Of a DNA stretch of 64,000 bases, positions 11,873 through 23,092 are shown piece by piece. The notes below the pieces were generated by a model. It saw only the letters and a program-made list of their open reading frames with translations. It did no database searches and was not told where the DNA came from. The translations under genes were made by a program, and so were the position numbers. Source of the DNA: Pogona vitticeps (taxonomy: Eukaryota > Chordata > Lepidosauria > Squamata > Agamidae); the NCBI RefSeq assembly GCF_051106095.1, contig NC_135786.1, forward strand, positions 86,402,001 through 86,466,000, in the 5' to 3' direction. Position 1 is the first letter of the stretch. Each line of letters starts with the position of its first letter.

Positions 11873-13414
11873 AAACAAAAATACCATTCCCAGTCTGAAG
11901 ACTGAGGGAGAAGGAAAATTGATTTTTATTTTTTTATTTTTGGTGTTCATTGTGGCACTCTAAGCAGAGTGCCCTTCTGTCAAATCCATGCAGAGGGGCC
12001 TATACAAGTTTGATGCACAAAAACTCTTCCATTCAGAAGATTCCCTTGCCTCACCTGTACTTGAAACAAAGAATATTAAATTCTTCTCTAAAAAGATAAG
12101 CCTGTATTTGCAACTAACTGCAAAAGTGACATGTAATCCTCAGTCATCATCTTACAAGTACTCCTTTCTTTCTTCTGACACTCCTATTACCTTTTTGACG
12201 CAACTATGGTTTGCAATTTTCGGCTGGGCTGGTAAGCAAATGGATAGAGGCTTGGTCCAGTTGACCCCCTGAAAAAAAAGGGGGAGACAACTTGGTGTCC
12301 CACCTAAATTAAGCTTACGTATTGAATAAGAGTGGGGTGCCTCACCTCATAATTCTGGAGCCCCTAAACTACCACCACCTCCCCTCCCCATTGCCTCAAG
12401 AAGGCTACAATCCCATCACAACCTTCCATATCTACAATGGCTATCTCACCTGTCTACCCTTTAGTGCCAGCCTACATTTTATGCTATATACTGGGAAGCC
12501 ATTTTAAAGAGGATGATCTGCCTTTGAACATGTGACAGAGTGCTTTTGCCCCTTCACCATAGAAGCAGTGGAGCTGGGGGGTGGTGGTGGTGGGTGTCAT
12601 ATATTTTGTATGCCACCCTAAGTAGTAAGTATTCACTCATGGGGTGGTGTAGAAACCTGATAAATAAAGCCATTAATAAAATAAATAGAACCACTACAAA
12701 GTTATATTCCACTGTATCATTAAAACAGTTGGATATTTACTCCAGCATCCCTTTTTTAACAAACTGGCTGAAACTCCTCACTCTGGAATGAATTCTAGAC
12801 AGGTTTTGACGAACAAATCTTTCATGCTTGCAGTCAAGTTCCCTGTGCCTTTAACAGCCACTGCACAAACCAAACAGGTACAGCCTGTCACCAATATAAT
12901 GTGATCCAAAGGAGGGGAGTTTGGCCTGTTCAGCTTCTGCTTGTTATGAAGTTGATGCAGTCACTGAGGCCCTTAAAATTGAGGAAGGAAAAGGGTGAAG
13001 TGTGGGGGTATCTATGGGGAGGGGGAGCCCACTGCATTCAATGTGCCTGTTCCTTATCAAAACACACATCCTTGAGCTTTCAGCCTCTGGAAAACACATA
13101 ATCCTTGGCAAGCAGCTAATAATAGTAGATATTAAGTTTTTAGTTATATCCAGCAGTTTGCAGAAAGTAGTTGGTTGCCTCTCTTACAGACTGAACGAGT
13201 CTTTCAGCTGTCCTCAGGAAGCTCCAAAAGATGTCAATGGCCAGTTGGTAAAAACGTTCAGGGAACTAACAGTTTTAATTTGGCTCTTCTGATGACAAGC
13301 AACAGACTTCTAATTTAAGAATATCAATAGAATGAAGGTAACTTACTTCTCAAGAGGCTGAGTACCTTTGATATGTAAAGCACTGGTTGAAATCCTTAGT
13401 AACTTACAACTAGA
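11873..13414. other. Unique sequence, no gene
   Basis: Near 12600-12700 'tgccaccctaagtagtaag ... gataaataaagcc' looks like the eroded 3' end of a CR1- or SINE-type retroelement ending in an AATAAA-rich tail. Otherwise no repeat or coding signal. Confidence 0.4.
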
Positions 13415-13500
13415 GTCAGCTCATTGAATCAATGGGACTTACATAGGTGCTAACTCACCAGATTCCCCACAGATTCAATGGGCATATTCTAGTGGGGCCA
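13415..13500. repeat. 'gaatcaatgggacttac' dispersed repeat (copy 1)
   Basis: Contains 'ttgaatcaatgggacttacat' and 'gattcaatgggcatattctag', two inverted-looking halves. Similar arrangements occur at 46715-46770 plus 47686-47835 and at 61930-62090. It is probably a small non-autonomous DNA element; the ends are not clear. Confidence 0.5.
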
Positions 13501-15817
13501 TACTACTGAATTTCAGCCAATATATCAAAATAACAACAAGGAGGAGGAGGAGCAGAAGGGCAATATTCAGATCATCTTTATAAATCCTCAGTTTATTATT
13601 CCTTCTTTTTACCAATAAGATTAATATGTTACAGACCAAAATCCTGTTGTACAATAGGAATAATGTCAGCCAGAAGCAGATTGCCACAAATTAAAGGCTT
13701 CTTTTTTTAAATTTCGGGGTGCACATGGCTCACATGCAATGGGATGAAATTACATGCACCCTGAATAGGAGAAAAGGAACCTTCACAACAAGATTTTGGT
13801 CACAGTGTTTCATTTTCATCACAGAAAATATATCATTGAGACGCCACCTATCCATACAAACATATGGCACTTGCAGCATACTACAGAGTGTTCTAGTGCA
13901 GGGTTCCAAGCTACCAGCTGAGTTCACTTCCCATTCAATCTCCCGTAGCTTTCTAGTTCCCCTCTGTCAACAGTCTATCAACATTCCATAGACAATGAAT
14001 GTGCTCAGTCATTGGCCTCATTTTCCCTTCCCAAAGTATTGTCCAACTTTTGCAAACTTTGGGATCACACTCCTCATCTATTACTCTGTTGTTTTTGCAA
14101 GGATAGTGCTATTTTAATAGGGATCCACACTTCAAGAACAAAATCACTATTTATTTAGTCCGTACATTATTCTTTAAAGAAATCCTTACAATTAGAAAGA
14201 GAGTAAAATCACATACGTGTATATATGGGAATGCCTATTCAACAATACTTGTCTAAATTAATCGCATATAGTCTATCAAATTCTAGTTTTGCCATTACAG
14301 TTGTCAGTCTTTCAAGAAAACCTCTAAACCTTACATACCATAGCACCTTCAAGAGTTACATCCAAACATTTTTCCATTGTGTTATTTCTTTCTTGCTTAT
14401 TGGCAAAGAAAGTGATTTCATGGTAGAAGGTTGGAAAATGACCTCTTGTTATGACAAAATTTACATAAATAAATGCTGATAGCACAAAATGGATACTGAG
14501 CTGGGGGGGCATCATCACAATAACTTGTCTCCTACTGACATGCAGTCTAACTTAGAGTTACGTGCTATGCAAATCAAACTAATGCCTGCTCCTCATTACT
14601 GTCATGGTGGTGGAAGCTGAAACATATCTTCCACAGACAGCTTGTTCCTGGATCGAAGCCAGTTCTGTGTGCTGACATAGGAACTGAGTCAACAAAAATA
14701 GGATGTTAATGGTCATACATCAAAGGAATCCATATTGGGGCAGACCGGAATCTTAATGGACTGAATCGTATGTCTGCACAGAAGGCCTTTTGTTAGTATT
14801 GACCCATAATATGTCTACATCCGCTTTTGCCAAGTCTGTAAGAACAGATTACAGAGGCAATTTCTGAAGCTAAGATGTCTGCAAATAATCTGCTAGCGTT
14901 TTTTACACACAAATGCTTTGATATTTACAAATGCTTAAATAATATCATAGAGCCCAAAATCTTAAAAACTCCCTAGAATAATCTACAGATTATATGTCGT
15001 GGCTCAGTCTCATGTTCAGATGAAATTTCATGAGGATGTCATGAAAGATTTCAAATTTCCCCCACTCTGTGGATGGCTCACAGCTGCTCTTCCCACCACC
15101 ACCAGTTCATTTGAAAGAAACCTTCTGTAATCACTGGCCAAAAATGATATCGGTTCGTTTTTGTTGGGGGGGGGGGTCCCTTCTGGAAGAAATGCATCGC
15201 TCCTAGTGGAGCTTGGTGCTGGCACATTATAAGTAATTACCTGCACCATAGTTTGTTTTGCTTTGTTTTCAGTAACAAAAGGCTAACAGCATTACTTTCA
15301 GCATGTACTCTGATGACCTATAACACTGTAATTATTCTTTTTTGCCCTACCATTTCCTCATTACACTTAGAAGGCATTTTCAGGTGATGTCAGGAGGGTT
15401 GGTGACGTTTTATTTGAAAATCTGTAAAATTTAGGGGGGAAAGGAACAAAGGAACAAAAACTAGCATGTTCCAGAGTGGATTATGTGGTGCATAAAATCA
15501 GGATAAAAAGAAATGCTAACAGAATAGTTTTTAAAAGAAGGAAAGCAACAAGTGACTTTAAAAAAAAAAAAAAGAAAGGTTCCAGGCTTTGGGACAATCA
15601 GCCCTCCTAATATTTTTCTCTTAGGATTAGATTTTATCTCTCTGCATATCCATCTGTTTATCTATCTGGCTATAAACTATAAACTCAAAGTGGCTAAGTC
15701 TGTACCTGCTACAGGTGGGACTAGGAGTTATGTCTTCATTTAAAATCATGCTTGAGTGGATTGTAACAGACACAACACTGTATTTTCAGTCTTTCATAAA
15801 CACTGGCCTGTTGGAAC

Positions 15818-15870
<53 letters not shown>

Positions 15871-16698
15871 TAAGTAATGTACAAAGCATTTTCAGTGCAA
15901 GATTACTATTGGCGCCACATCATGTAAGTACCAGCAAGAACGTGCAAAATCTCAAAAGAGTCATCAGATTTTTTTTCTTTTTTGTATACTGTACAATGTA
16001 GTGGCTCCAATGTACATAAAAGCTAAGCAGAACACTACTCTAGAGAGTATTTCCCTCTTAAATTTTAGTTTGGTAGACAGTTTTCTCAGTAGGCTTGCCA
16101 AATATCAGATTTTGAACTGGAACAGCGCCATAGCTTATTTTCCCAATGTGAAAATCATGTGTCAAGAGATACTTGGCAAACCATAGTCTCAGAGACAGAT
16201 TGCTTATCCAGAACCTCACTTTTCTGATTCTTTTTCCTCTTCTCAGTTCCCTCTTCAGATGCACTATTGATGTTTTGCTAACGCTGTCTCCCTATCTGTT
16301 TCGATTTGATTGAATGGGATCCTTTTTCTCCCCTAGACCAGACAATGACAGATCCACAGAAGTACTAAGCAAAATTCAGAGGGTTGCCAAACTTTGTTTC
16401 TCTAGCTGGGAGTCCAGTGACTTGGGACAGAGGGGCAGGAAGGAAAGATATTGGCCTGGATTCTAAGACAGTCAACTTAGAGAAAGTTCAAGGAAGGAAA
16501 GTTTTCTTTCCCCTCTTCCTGGCAATCCTTGAGACACCTCTGGGAGGTTTTCATAACAAAATGGAAGGCAGAGGTCAATTTAATGTGGAGTGGGGAAAGG
16601 TATACTATACTTCTATTCAACTGTATATCAAGAGTTTGGCTCAGATCCCTGCTGATATTTACTGCATTTTCTTAAAAGTACTTTGTTTGCCCATGATA
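13501..16698. other. Unique sequence with (AC)n, no gene
   Basis: About 3.2 kb with an AC microsatellite at 15818-15868 and a poly-A run at 15560-15575. Near 13679 'cagattgccacaaattaaagg' matches a short motif shared with three other places in the window. Frames of 60-105 codons occur but none resembles a known protein. Confidence 0.45.
15818..15868. repeat. (AC)n microsatellite
   Basis: About 25 perfect dinucleotide units, probably polymorphic. A chance frame reads it as alternating Thr-His. Confidence 0.97.
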
Positions 16699-16706
16699 TT
16701 CTAGAG

Positions 16707-16842
16707 CAGTGGTCCCCAACCTTGGGCCTCCAGATGTTCTTGGACTTCAACTCCCAGAAATCCTGGCCAGCAGAGGTGGTGGTGAAGGCTTCTGGGAGTT
16801 GTAGTCCAAGAACAGCTGGAGGCCCAAGGTTGAGGACCACTG
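16707..16842. mobile_element. Palindromic hAT MITE, CAGTGGTTCCCAACC family (copy 2)
   Basis: 136 bp, left CAGTGGTCCCCAACCTTGGG and right 'cccaaggttgaggaccactg', with arms continuing through 'tgttcttggact' and 'agtccaagaaca'. It is flanked by a perfect 8-bp duplication, ttctagag (16699-16706 and 16843-16850). This is the best preserved copy and fixes the family as hAT-type by the length of its duplication. Confidence 0.85.
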
Positions 16843-16850
16843 TTCTAGAG

Positions 16851-18393
16851 GAATCTAACTAGCTCCCCATTAGGTTCATATCTAGATGACTCTAATACCT
16901 TAAATGAGCCTAAAACTCCTTTAACTAAGGGTGCGGTTACACATTGGGAAAAAAACTGTTTTTGAATCAGATTTACATTTTTTTAAAATCAGTTTTAAAA
17001 ATTCCAACTACATGATGCACAATGAAGTGTGGAATTTTGTTTGGTTTTTGTTTGTTTGTTTGTTTGTTTGTTTGTTTGTTTGTTCGTTCGTTCGTTTGTT
17101 CGTTCGTTTGTTCGTTCGGACATTAGGTCGGTCGATCGAAAAGTGAGGTATTTTACCTAGCAACAAGAGTGTCATATTTTTTTTAAAAAAAATCACTGGT
17201 GAAATTGATTTGAGTCATTTCAGCATATGTGAACTCTTCTGTTGGTGTAAATTACGGCCATGGTGTTTGTCAAGTAATTGATGCCAGAAACACGGGGTTT
17301 AGGCTGCAGTCAGATCAGAGAGAGAAATGTTGGGTAGAGGAAACAGCTTCCTCCTTCACAAGCCTAGAAGCTGCTGATCTTATGAATTTCTCTGGTCAAT
17401 TTCTCTTTGCAACTCAATGGTGTGCCTTCCCTCTCACCAGCCCCCACTGCTTGTTCCCTCACTCCCTCTCCTTCTCCACCCTGTATGTGTGTCCCTACAC
17501 ATATGTAAGGCTGCAGGGAGCCCATTGTAGTTCAATCTTTTTAAATTTTTTTCTGTCTGTTATACTAAAGTAGGTCTATGCCAGATTGCAAGAGTTCAAA
17601 AAATTAAATAAAAGTAACACCGCAGCCAGTGGCTGTGACAGGCAGCCAGCACAAGGATGGGTAGGTGTAGGACAACGCCTCAAATGCAATGATTTATAAA
17701 GCAACACATCATATACAACATAGTTTTAAAATGGATTAAAAGTTTTTCCAAGAGGACACACGCCAACCAAAACCTATTTGATTACCATGTTACTTTCAAT
17801 CAACATCAAAGTCCTTGATCCTGTTATGATTCATTTACACAGTGTAACTGTGCTCTAAGATGAAATAATCTCTCTCATTCATATTGCTAAGTATGGCTGA
17901 AAGACTCTGCAAGTTGTCACTTTTCCAAGCTCTGTTCTACAATTAAATAAGGAACCACTGAGCTCTTTACAGCTGGAAGATTTTCGTAGTCGTGAATATG
18001 GCGCGTTGGAAGTATGGGTGTTGCACTTTTTATTTATTTTCCCTCTTGCTACGACCAAACAAGTTTTTCCCAAATTTTGCGGTGTTTTGGAAACCTACAA
18101 AACCTGTGTGACAGGAGATGGTGATGATTCTGTCATCCTGACTTTAACAACCTTGAAAAAGAAAAGAAAAAGCACCTGAAGAAGAAAAATGTCATAGGAT
18201 GATCAAAACAGACCTAATAGCTTTCACTGTAATAACAAATGCAGATTGAGTCAGGTCTGTTAGAACATAATTCTGGTATACAAAATAAAATTCTTCCCTA
18301 AAGACAGATTTTTCCATACTTGGGTCTTAGTGTTACTTGCTTTCTGTTCTCATCTAATATCTTGGTAGCTGGCCTGATTTTAACTTTGATCCA
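16851..18393. other. Unique sequence, no gene
   Basis: Holds the TTTG/TTCG tract at 17039-17120. The frame at 17229-17573 (114 codons) resembles nothing I know and lacks a plausible start context. No repeats recognised outside the tract. Confidence 0.45.
17039..17120. repeat. (TTTG)n/(TTCG)n microsatellite
   Basis: A TTTG array that changes into interspersed TTCG units toward its right side and runs into 'ggtcggtcgatcg'. The TTCG variants form a small CpG cluster in otherwise CpG-poor DNA. Confidence 0.9.
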
Positions 18394-18556
18394 GTTACTA
18401 GAACTGGCTGGATAGCCTAGTGAGCTAGGCGTCTGACTGTAGAGCCAGATTAAAACCCCCTGTGCCTCCCCGGAGAGCCACTCTGTGTGGCCTTGGGCAA
18501 GCTGCACAGTCCTAGGATGCCCCCAGGAGAAGGGAATGGTTAACCACTTCTGAATA

Positions 18557-18816
18557 GTTGGTCGTTGTGGGTTTTTCGGGCTCTTTGGACGTGTTCTGAA
18601 GGCTGTCCTTCCTAACGTTTCGTCAGTCTCTGTGGCCAGCATCTTCAGAGGACAGGAGTCGGAACTCTGTCAGTGCTCTGAAGTTCTGACTCCTGTCCTT
18701 TGCAGATGCTGGCCACAGAGACTGATGAAATGAAGAACAACCTTCAGAACACGGCCAAATAGCCTGAAAACCCCACAACAACAATCAGATCCTGGCCTTG
18801 AAAGCCTTCGTGAATA
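18557..18816. mobile_element. Palindromic element with 12-bp target duplication
   Basis: A 260-bp insertion whose left half ('ttgtgggtttttcgggctc', 'cgtttcgtcagtctctgtgg', 'catcttcagaggacagg') is repeated inverted in the right half ('gtcctttgcagatgctgg', 'ccacagagactgatgaaa', 'cctgaaaaccccacaac'). It is bounded by cacttctgaata on both sides (18545-18556 and 18817-18828). A 12-bp duplication is long for a DNA transposon and suits target-primed retrotransposition. The motif 'ccacagagactga(c/t)gaaa' recalls termini of Penelope-like elements, but this is a guess from memory. Confidence 0.6.
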
Positions 18817-18864
18817 CACTTCTGAATACTTTCTACCTAGAAAACCTGAATAGGGTCACCATAA

Positions 18865-19112
18865 AGCAAAGTGTGCTGCTTGTAAAATGCCCCGTAGCAC
18901 TTCAAGCACTCTCTTGACAGTTTACAAGTTAATTATGCAGGTTACACATTGCACGTGCTCCCCCCCCCCACGAGCTGGGTACTCATTTTACCGACTTCAG
19001 AAGGATAGAAGGCTGAGTCGACCTTGAGCCCCTACCTGGGATTGAGCCCCGGGTTGTGAGCACAGTTTTGGCTGCAGTACTGCAGTTTAACCACTGCGCC
19101 ACGAGGCTTTTA
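18865..19112 (-). repeat. tRNA-derived SINE (family C)
   Basis: On the minus strand it reads 'gtggcgcagtggttaaac' (A box), 'ggggctcaatcccagg' (B box), then 'ggtaaaatgagtacccagc', 'gcataattaacttgtaaac' and a GCTTT-type tail after 'acaagcagcacac'. Pol III would transcribe it from these internal boxes. The likely duplication is cataa at both ends (18860-18864, 19113-19117). It interrupts the family B SINE just before that SINE's 3' end. Confidence 0.8.
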
Positions 19113-19161
19113 CATAAGTCAGAATTGGCTTGACAGCACACACACCACCACCGTTACTAGA

Positions 19162-19595
19162 TACAAATACCAATAAGATGGTGTTTTCTTACCTTTGGTC
19201 CAGAAGCAACAGATAAAATGCAGAGTTGCTACCAACCTGGACCTCCAGAGCTGGTTATTGCTGCTGGCTACCTATGACACTTACTTACCAAAAAAAAATC
19301 ATTATGGCTTTACATCACCATTTCATTTTCATAGCATCCTGCACTCGCCTCTGGTTGGGAAATGTAGCATGTCAGAATTCCTTTTTACTACTTCTGCCTG
19401 AAAGCAAATATGTTCTGCTGTCTTCTTGCAGGAGTGGAATTCTATATATTTCCAACTTTCTTTTCCCTTGGGGAAAATACTTTGTCCAAATTTGCAGAGC
19501 AGCCAAAAGGATCTCAAAATTAAGAAAAATGTTCAGACAGGTGATTGGTCCAAGACATTTTTTTGGTAACAAAAAAGAACGTGTGTGAGAGAGAG

Positions 19596-19635
<40 letters not shown>

Positions 19636-20739
19636 ACGGCAAAGACAATGACAAAGACTTTAGTTATAAATAACAGATCAGTAGCATGTACTGTTTCTGT
19701 ATATCATTTCTGTCAGGTACATCCTGTCTGGCTTGAGAAATCTTTTCTGAGTTTTCGGGCTTATAATAGACATGTACAGCTAACTGCCTTTTATCTTCCC
19801 TCTGTCATATTGATCTATCAGTGAATCTATAATAGAAGATGGGAGTCTAAACCAGAGAGAAATAATAACCATTGAGATGGATAGCCAGAGCAAAAATGCC
19901 GTTTTCACAGGACACTTAGTAGGGAGAACTGTAGATTCATGTCTTGGGCCTAAGCACCCCCTTCAAAGCTGACCGATAAAAACATCTAGTGCCTGGGTGA
20001 CCTGCCTTCAGACTGTGATATGTTTCAGTATTGATTTTTTCCCCCCGGAGTTTCAGGAAATAGCTGAGCGAAAGTTTCTTTACAGGACACTAAAAATAAT
20101 TTATCTGCTCCTTCTGATTCTAGCTTTTTATTTTTGTTTCATGGTTCAAAATACAAGAGCTTTTTTTAAAAAATCATTTCTGACACCAAGAAGGCAAGCC
20201 AGGAGCTTGAGACATGAGGAGACAGCCTGGGTGGGTTTAAAATGATTGGTTGCACCATGAAACCGACTCCGCAGGAAAGCATTACATTATGGTTCCATGG
20301 CACATAGTTACAAATCAAAGAATTGTAGCTTAAAACCAAGGCTCTCTGATATTTTTGGAGATACTATAGATGAACCTTATAAATGTTATAAAACAAGGGG
20401 TGGGCAAATTGTGGCCTCAGGACCAACATGCCCCCCCCCAAGTGTCCCTAAACCACCTGTTCTCTCTTGGTTTCTGCTTTTCCCGGCCAAAAAAAGAGAG
20501 AGATGAAACCTTCAGAGAGGGTGATTCAGCACTGAAATAGGTCTTCAGAACCCATCCCCAGCATTATTTAATACCCAAAATACTCATTCTAAGTAGATTT
20601 CTACCAGCTTCCAGTTGCATTCTTTGAGAAGGCTAATGGATCTTCTTGCTCAACCATTTTGATTTATCGGCATGGTGACTATTCTTGCAATTCTGTGACA
20701 AAGAGGAAGAAGCAGAAATACACACATCTATTCCTGCAT
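19162..20739. other. Unique sequence, no gene
   Basis: Besides the GA tract, a partial 'ggggtgggcaaattgtggcc' near 20397 resembles the end of a hAT element that has lost its partner end. Frames of 60-120 codons here are not recognisable. Confidence 0.4.
19586..19631. repeat. (GA)n microsatellite
   Basis: GA repeats interrupted by a short CACACA stretch near 19597. Confidence 0.9.
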
Positions 20740-21372
20740 GCAGTACTATCCTCATCTAGTCACCTCTCACTTATGGTGTCCCAACAAATGAGTGAATTCC
20801 AGAATGTCCTGTTCTCAACAGCCCTGTTCAGCTCCTGCAAAACCAAACGCTGTGGCTTCATTTATGGAATCAATCCATCTCATATTTGGTGTTTCTTTTT
20901 TCTATTGTCTTCAAGTTTTCCCACTATTATTCTCTTTCTTTATTGTCCAGCCTTCACACCCATACATGGTGATCAGGAATATAAGTGTATGGATGACCTT
21001 GATCATTGTCGCTAGTGACATCTCCTTACACTAGACGATCTTGTCTAGTTCCTTCATTGTTGCCCTTCTAAGTCTCAGTGATCTGATTTCTTGTCTGCAG
21101 TCTCCAATTTGGATTGATGATTAAACCAAGGTACACAAAATCTTTCACTATTTCAATTTCTTCATTGTCAATGAAGCTGTGTCCTTCTTCTGTAGTCGTG
21201 ATTTTTGTCTTCTTAATGTTCAACTGCACTCCTGCTTTGGCACTTTCTTCTTTCACTTTCATCAGAAGTCATTTCAAGTCATTGCTGCTTTCTGCCATCA
21301 AGATGGGGTCATCTGAACATCTGAATATCTTAAAATATTGATGCTTCTTCCTCAGTTGTCACTCCTCCTTCC
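20740..21372 (-). repeat. RTE/BovB LINE fragment (reverse transcriptase part)
   Basis: The minus strand encodes 'MKVKEESAKAGVQLNIKKTKI', then 'EGHSFIDNEEIEIVKDFVYLG' and 'NQITET', which matches the RT C-terminal region of squamate BovB elements (VKEESEKAGLKLNIQKTKI in family terms). The frame breaks after about 64 codons. Translated pieces continue downstream with an 'MYGCEGWT'-like stretch around 20960. It is a dead 5'- and 3'-incomplete copy. Its presence shows that the partner LINE of the Sauria-type SINEs was active in this lineage. Confidence 0.85.
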
Positions 21373-22173
21373 TTATTATGCTAGTGGAGCAAAAAAATCC
21401 CCACCAGTACCTTTATGCTGGATTGCCCTATTGCACAAGGAGTTATGTGGATGGTTACACAAGCACTCAGTTGTGTAGCTGCTTGCACTGCCTATTGCAT
21501 AACCGCCTGCAGAATACAAAATTATACTGGACAGCACCTCTGAAATTAACTACTACTAGGTGCAAACATTAGCACAAGGGTGAGCACCTTTCAATAGCCA
21601 GGGAGTCATGTTTGCTTTCAAGTGCATCTTGGAAGGCTAAACACTCCTTCTGACAATCCATCCCTCCAACACTAAATTAAAAAAACAAAAAGCCCCCCTC
21701 CCACACACACACATAAATGACAGTCACATCTCCCCAAGGCTGCAGGGGCAATGCCAGCATGCACAAGAAATCAGAGCCATAGGATGTATTGTAGGCCTTG
21801 AATAGTATTTTTAGGAGACTATGACTGACCGGTCACTTCTGGGTTTTAAAAATGCCCTTTAAGAGGTAAAATAGTTCCCAAGGGACTGAAATTGTCATAT
21901 AGTGCAAATCATGCTCCCAGAGATATCTGAGGGATGCAGTTCACATTATGGAGGCTAAGAAGCCCCACCAAATTTGGGGGTGTTTTGACATTCCAAAGCC
22001 CAGAGGAGCCATGTAGGATGGCACATTGCTACACCTGTGCGAACACAACAGCCTCCATGCTAACGCAATGACACTAATGCCTACCTTACTGTGCTTGTAG
22101 AAAACTAGCATACAGAAAATAAGTCAATTGGCCTGTGTAAAGAACAAGACAATGCCAGCAGCTTCAACTCAGA
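21373..22173. other. Unique sequence, no gene
   Basis: No repeat or coding family recognised; a weak AC-rich run lies at 21695-21712. Confidence 0.4.
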
Positions 22174-22301
22174 AGTACAGAATATACTTTGCACACAAAA
22201 GTTCCAAGATCCCAGTATTTCTAGGAAATATTTTGTGTGCAGAGTATATTCTGTACTCTATCTTCCTAATGCAGTTCCTATGCATTAGGAAGATAGAATA
22301 C
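22174..22301. repeat. Two adjacent hairpins
   Basis: The first hairpin pairs 22174-22200 with 22231-22257 (26 of 27 bases). The second pairs 22253-22273 with 22281-22301 (20 of 21 bases, with 17 contiguous) around a 7-base loop. The two share a few bases, so they compete or stack. No flanking target duplication was found. It could be a MITE fragment, a cruciform-prone palindrome, or a small-RNA-like hairpin. Confidence 0.7.
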
Positions 22302-22864
22302 ATCGGGGGGGGGGGATGTGAAGGTGTTTTCAGTGGCTGGTCCCCAGCCATGGAACCAATTATTGATCTGCTGCTCTGATTGGTAAACCCTTAATTTGGA
22401 TAGATATCAGTTCAGAGGACCAGTGGACATGTCTAAATTTTAATGTCTACTGCACCTTTAACACTTTTAGATAAATCTACAGTGATGCTAGTTTACCAAA
22501 AGACACTTTGTTTAAAAAAATGGAATGTACTGTATATGTATTTTTGAGATATTTGTATCTATATCTATATAAAATAATTGGATGGAGCAATTTTGTCTGC
22601 AGCATTTTCTCCATATCCATTCTGGTTTCAGATGAAAAGTATAAGAGAGGATCCAACATCATAAATCAGCAATGCTGTAAAGATTATTAATCTGATTAAT
22701 TCATTAAATGCTGTTTTGTCACCAACTGCTTGAAATCATATGGCCCAGGGATCCTCTGTGAAAAGAAATAGATTTGTACATGTATATCCCTTAATGAACA
22801 AACAATCAAGTAAGTCGATTAATTGACAAATTTTGAAAGTTATGGTTATATTGCAAAATAGAAA
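22302..22864. other. Unique sequence, no gene
   Basis: Begins with a G run at 22305-22315. The 'atatctatatctatat' stretch near 22556 is low complexity. Nothing else recognised. Confidence 0.4.
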
Positions 22865-23092
22865 GCTGTCTTAATCAGACCATAGGTTTATCTAGCCCAA
22901 TATTGTCATTTGTGACCAGTAATAATAGATCTCCAAGATTTCAGGGAGGATTCTTTCCTACCCCTATTTGAACATCTCTTGGTTTTCATAGTGATCACCC
23001 ATCCATGTACCAATGAGGCCTGGCCCTGCTTAGCTTCCAAAATCAGATGAGATCAGGATGTTCAGAGTGGCTACCTTTCCACCACTAAGCTA
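22865..23092 (-). repeat. 5S-rRNA-derived SINE
   Basis: The plus strand at 22990-23088 reads 'cacccatccatgtaccaatg', 'cctggccctgcttagcttcc' and 'atcagatgagatcaggatg', the reverse complement of vertebrate 5S rRNA with point changes. On the minus strand the 5S part comes first and is followed by a tail with 'gggctagataaacctatggtctg', a 3' end common in squamate SINEs. The 5S internal promoter region (A box, IE, C box) is recognisable but mutated. I read this as a 5S-headed SINE, not a functional 5S gene: it is incomplete and lacks a clean terminator. Confidence 0.75.

Larger units (their letters stand above)
18403..19152 (+). repeat. tRNA-derived SINE (family B) with two nested insertions
   Basis: Starts 'ggctggatagcctagtg', a tRNA-like A-box region, passes 'gtggccttgggcaagctgc' and ends 'gtcagaattggcttgacagcac'. 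The whole block is flanked by a perfect 9-bp duplication, gttactaga (18394-18402 and 19153-19161), so the SINE plus its cargo is one locus. The palindromic element at 18557-18816 and the family C SINE at about 18865-19112 interrupt it. Without them it is about 220 bp, matching the copy at 26775. Confidence 0.8.

Noticed and set aside
17229-17573. A 114-codon frame that might be a small protein
   Set aside because: No family resemblance and no codon or context support. The sequence looks like ordinary intergenic DNA.
22990-23090. A possible 5S rRNA gene
   Set aside because: It is mutated at many sites, incomplete, and joined to a SINE tail, so it is a 5S-derived SINE.
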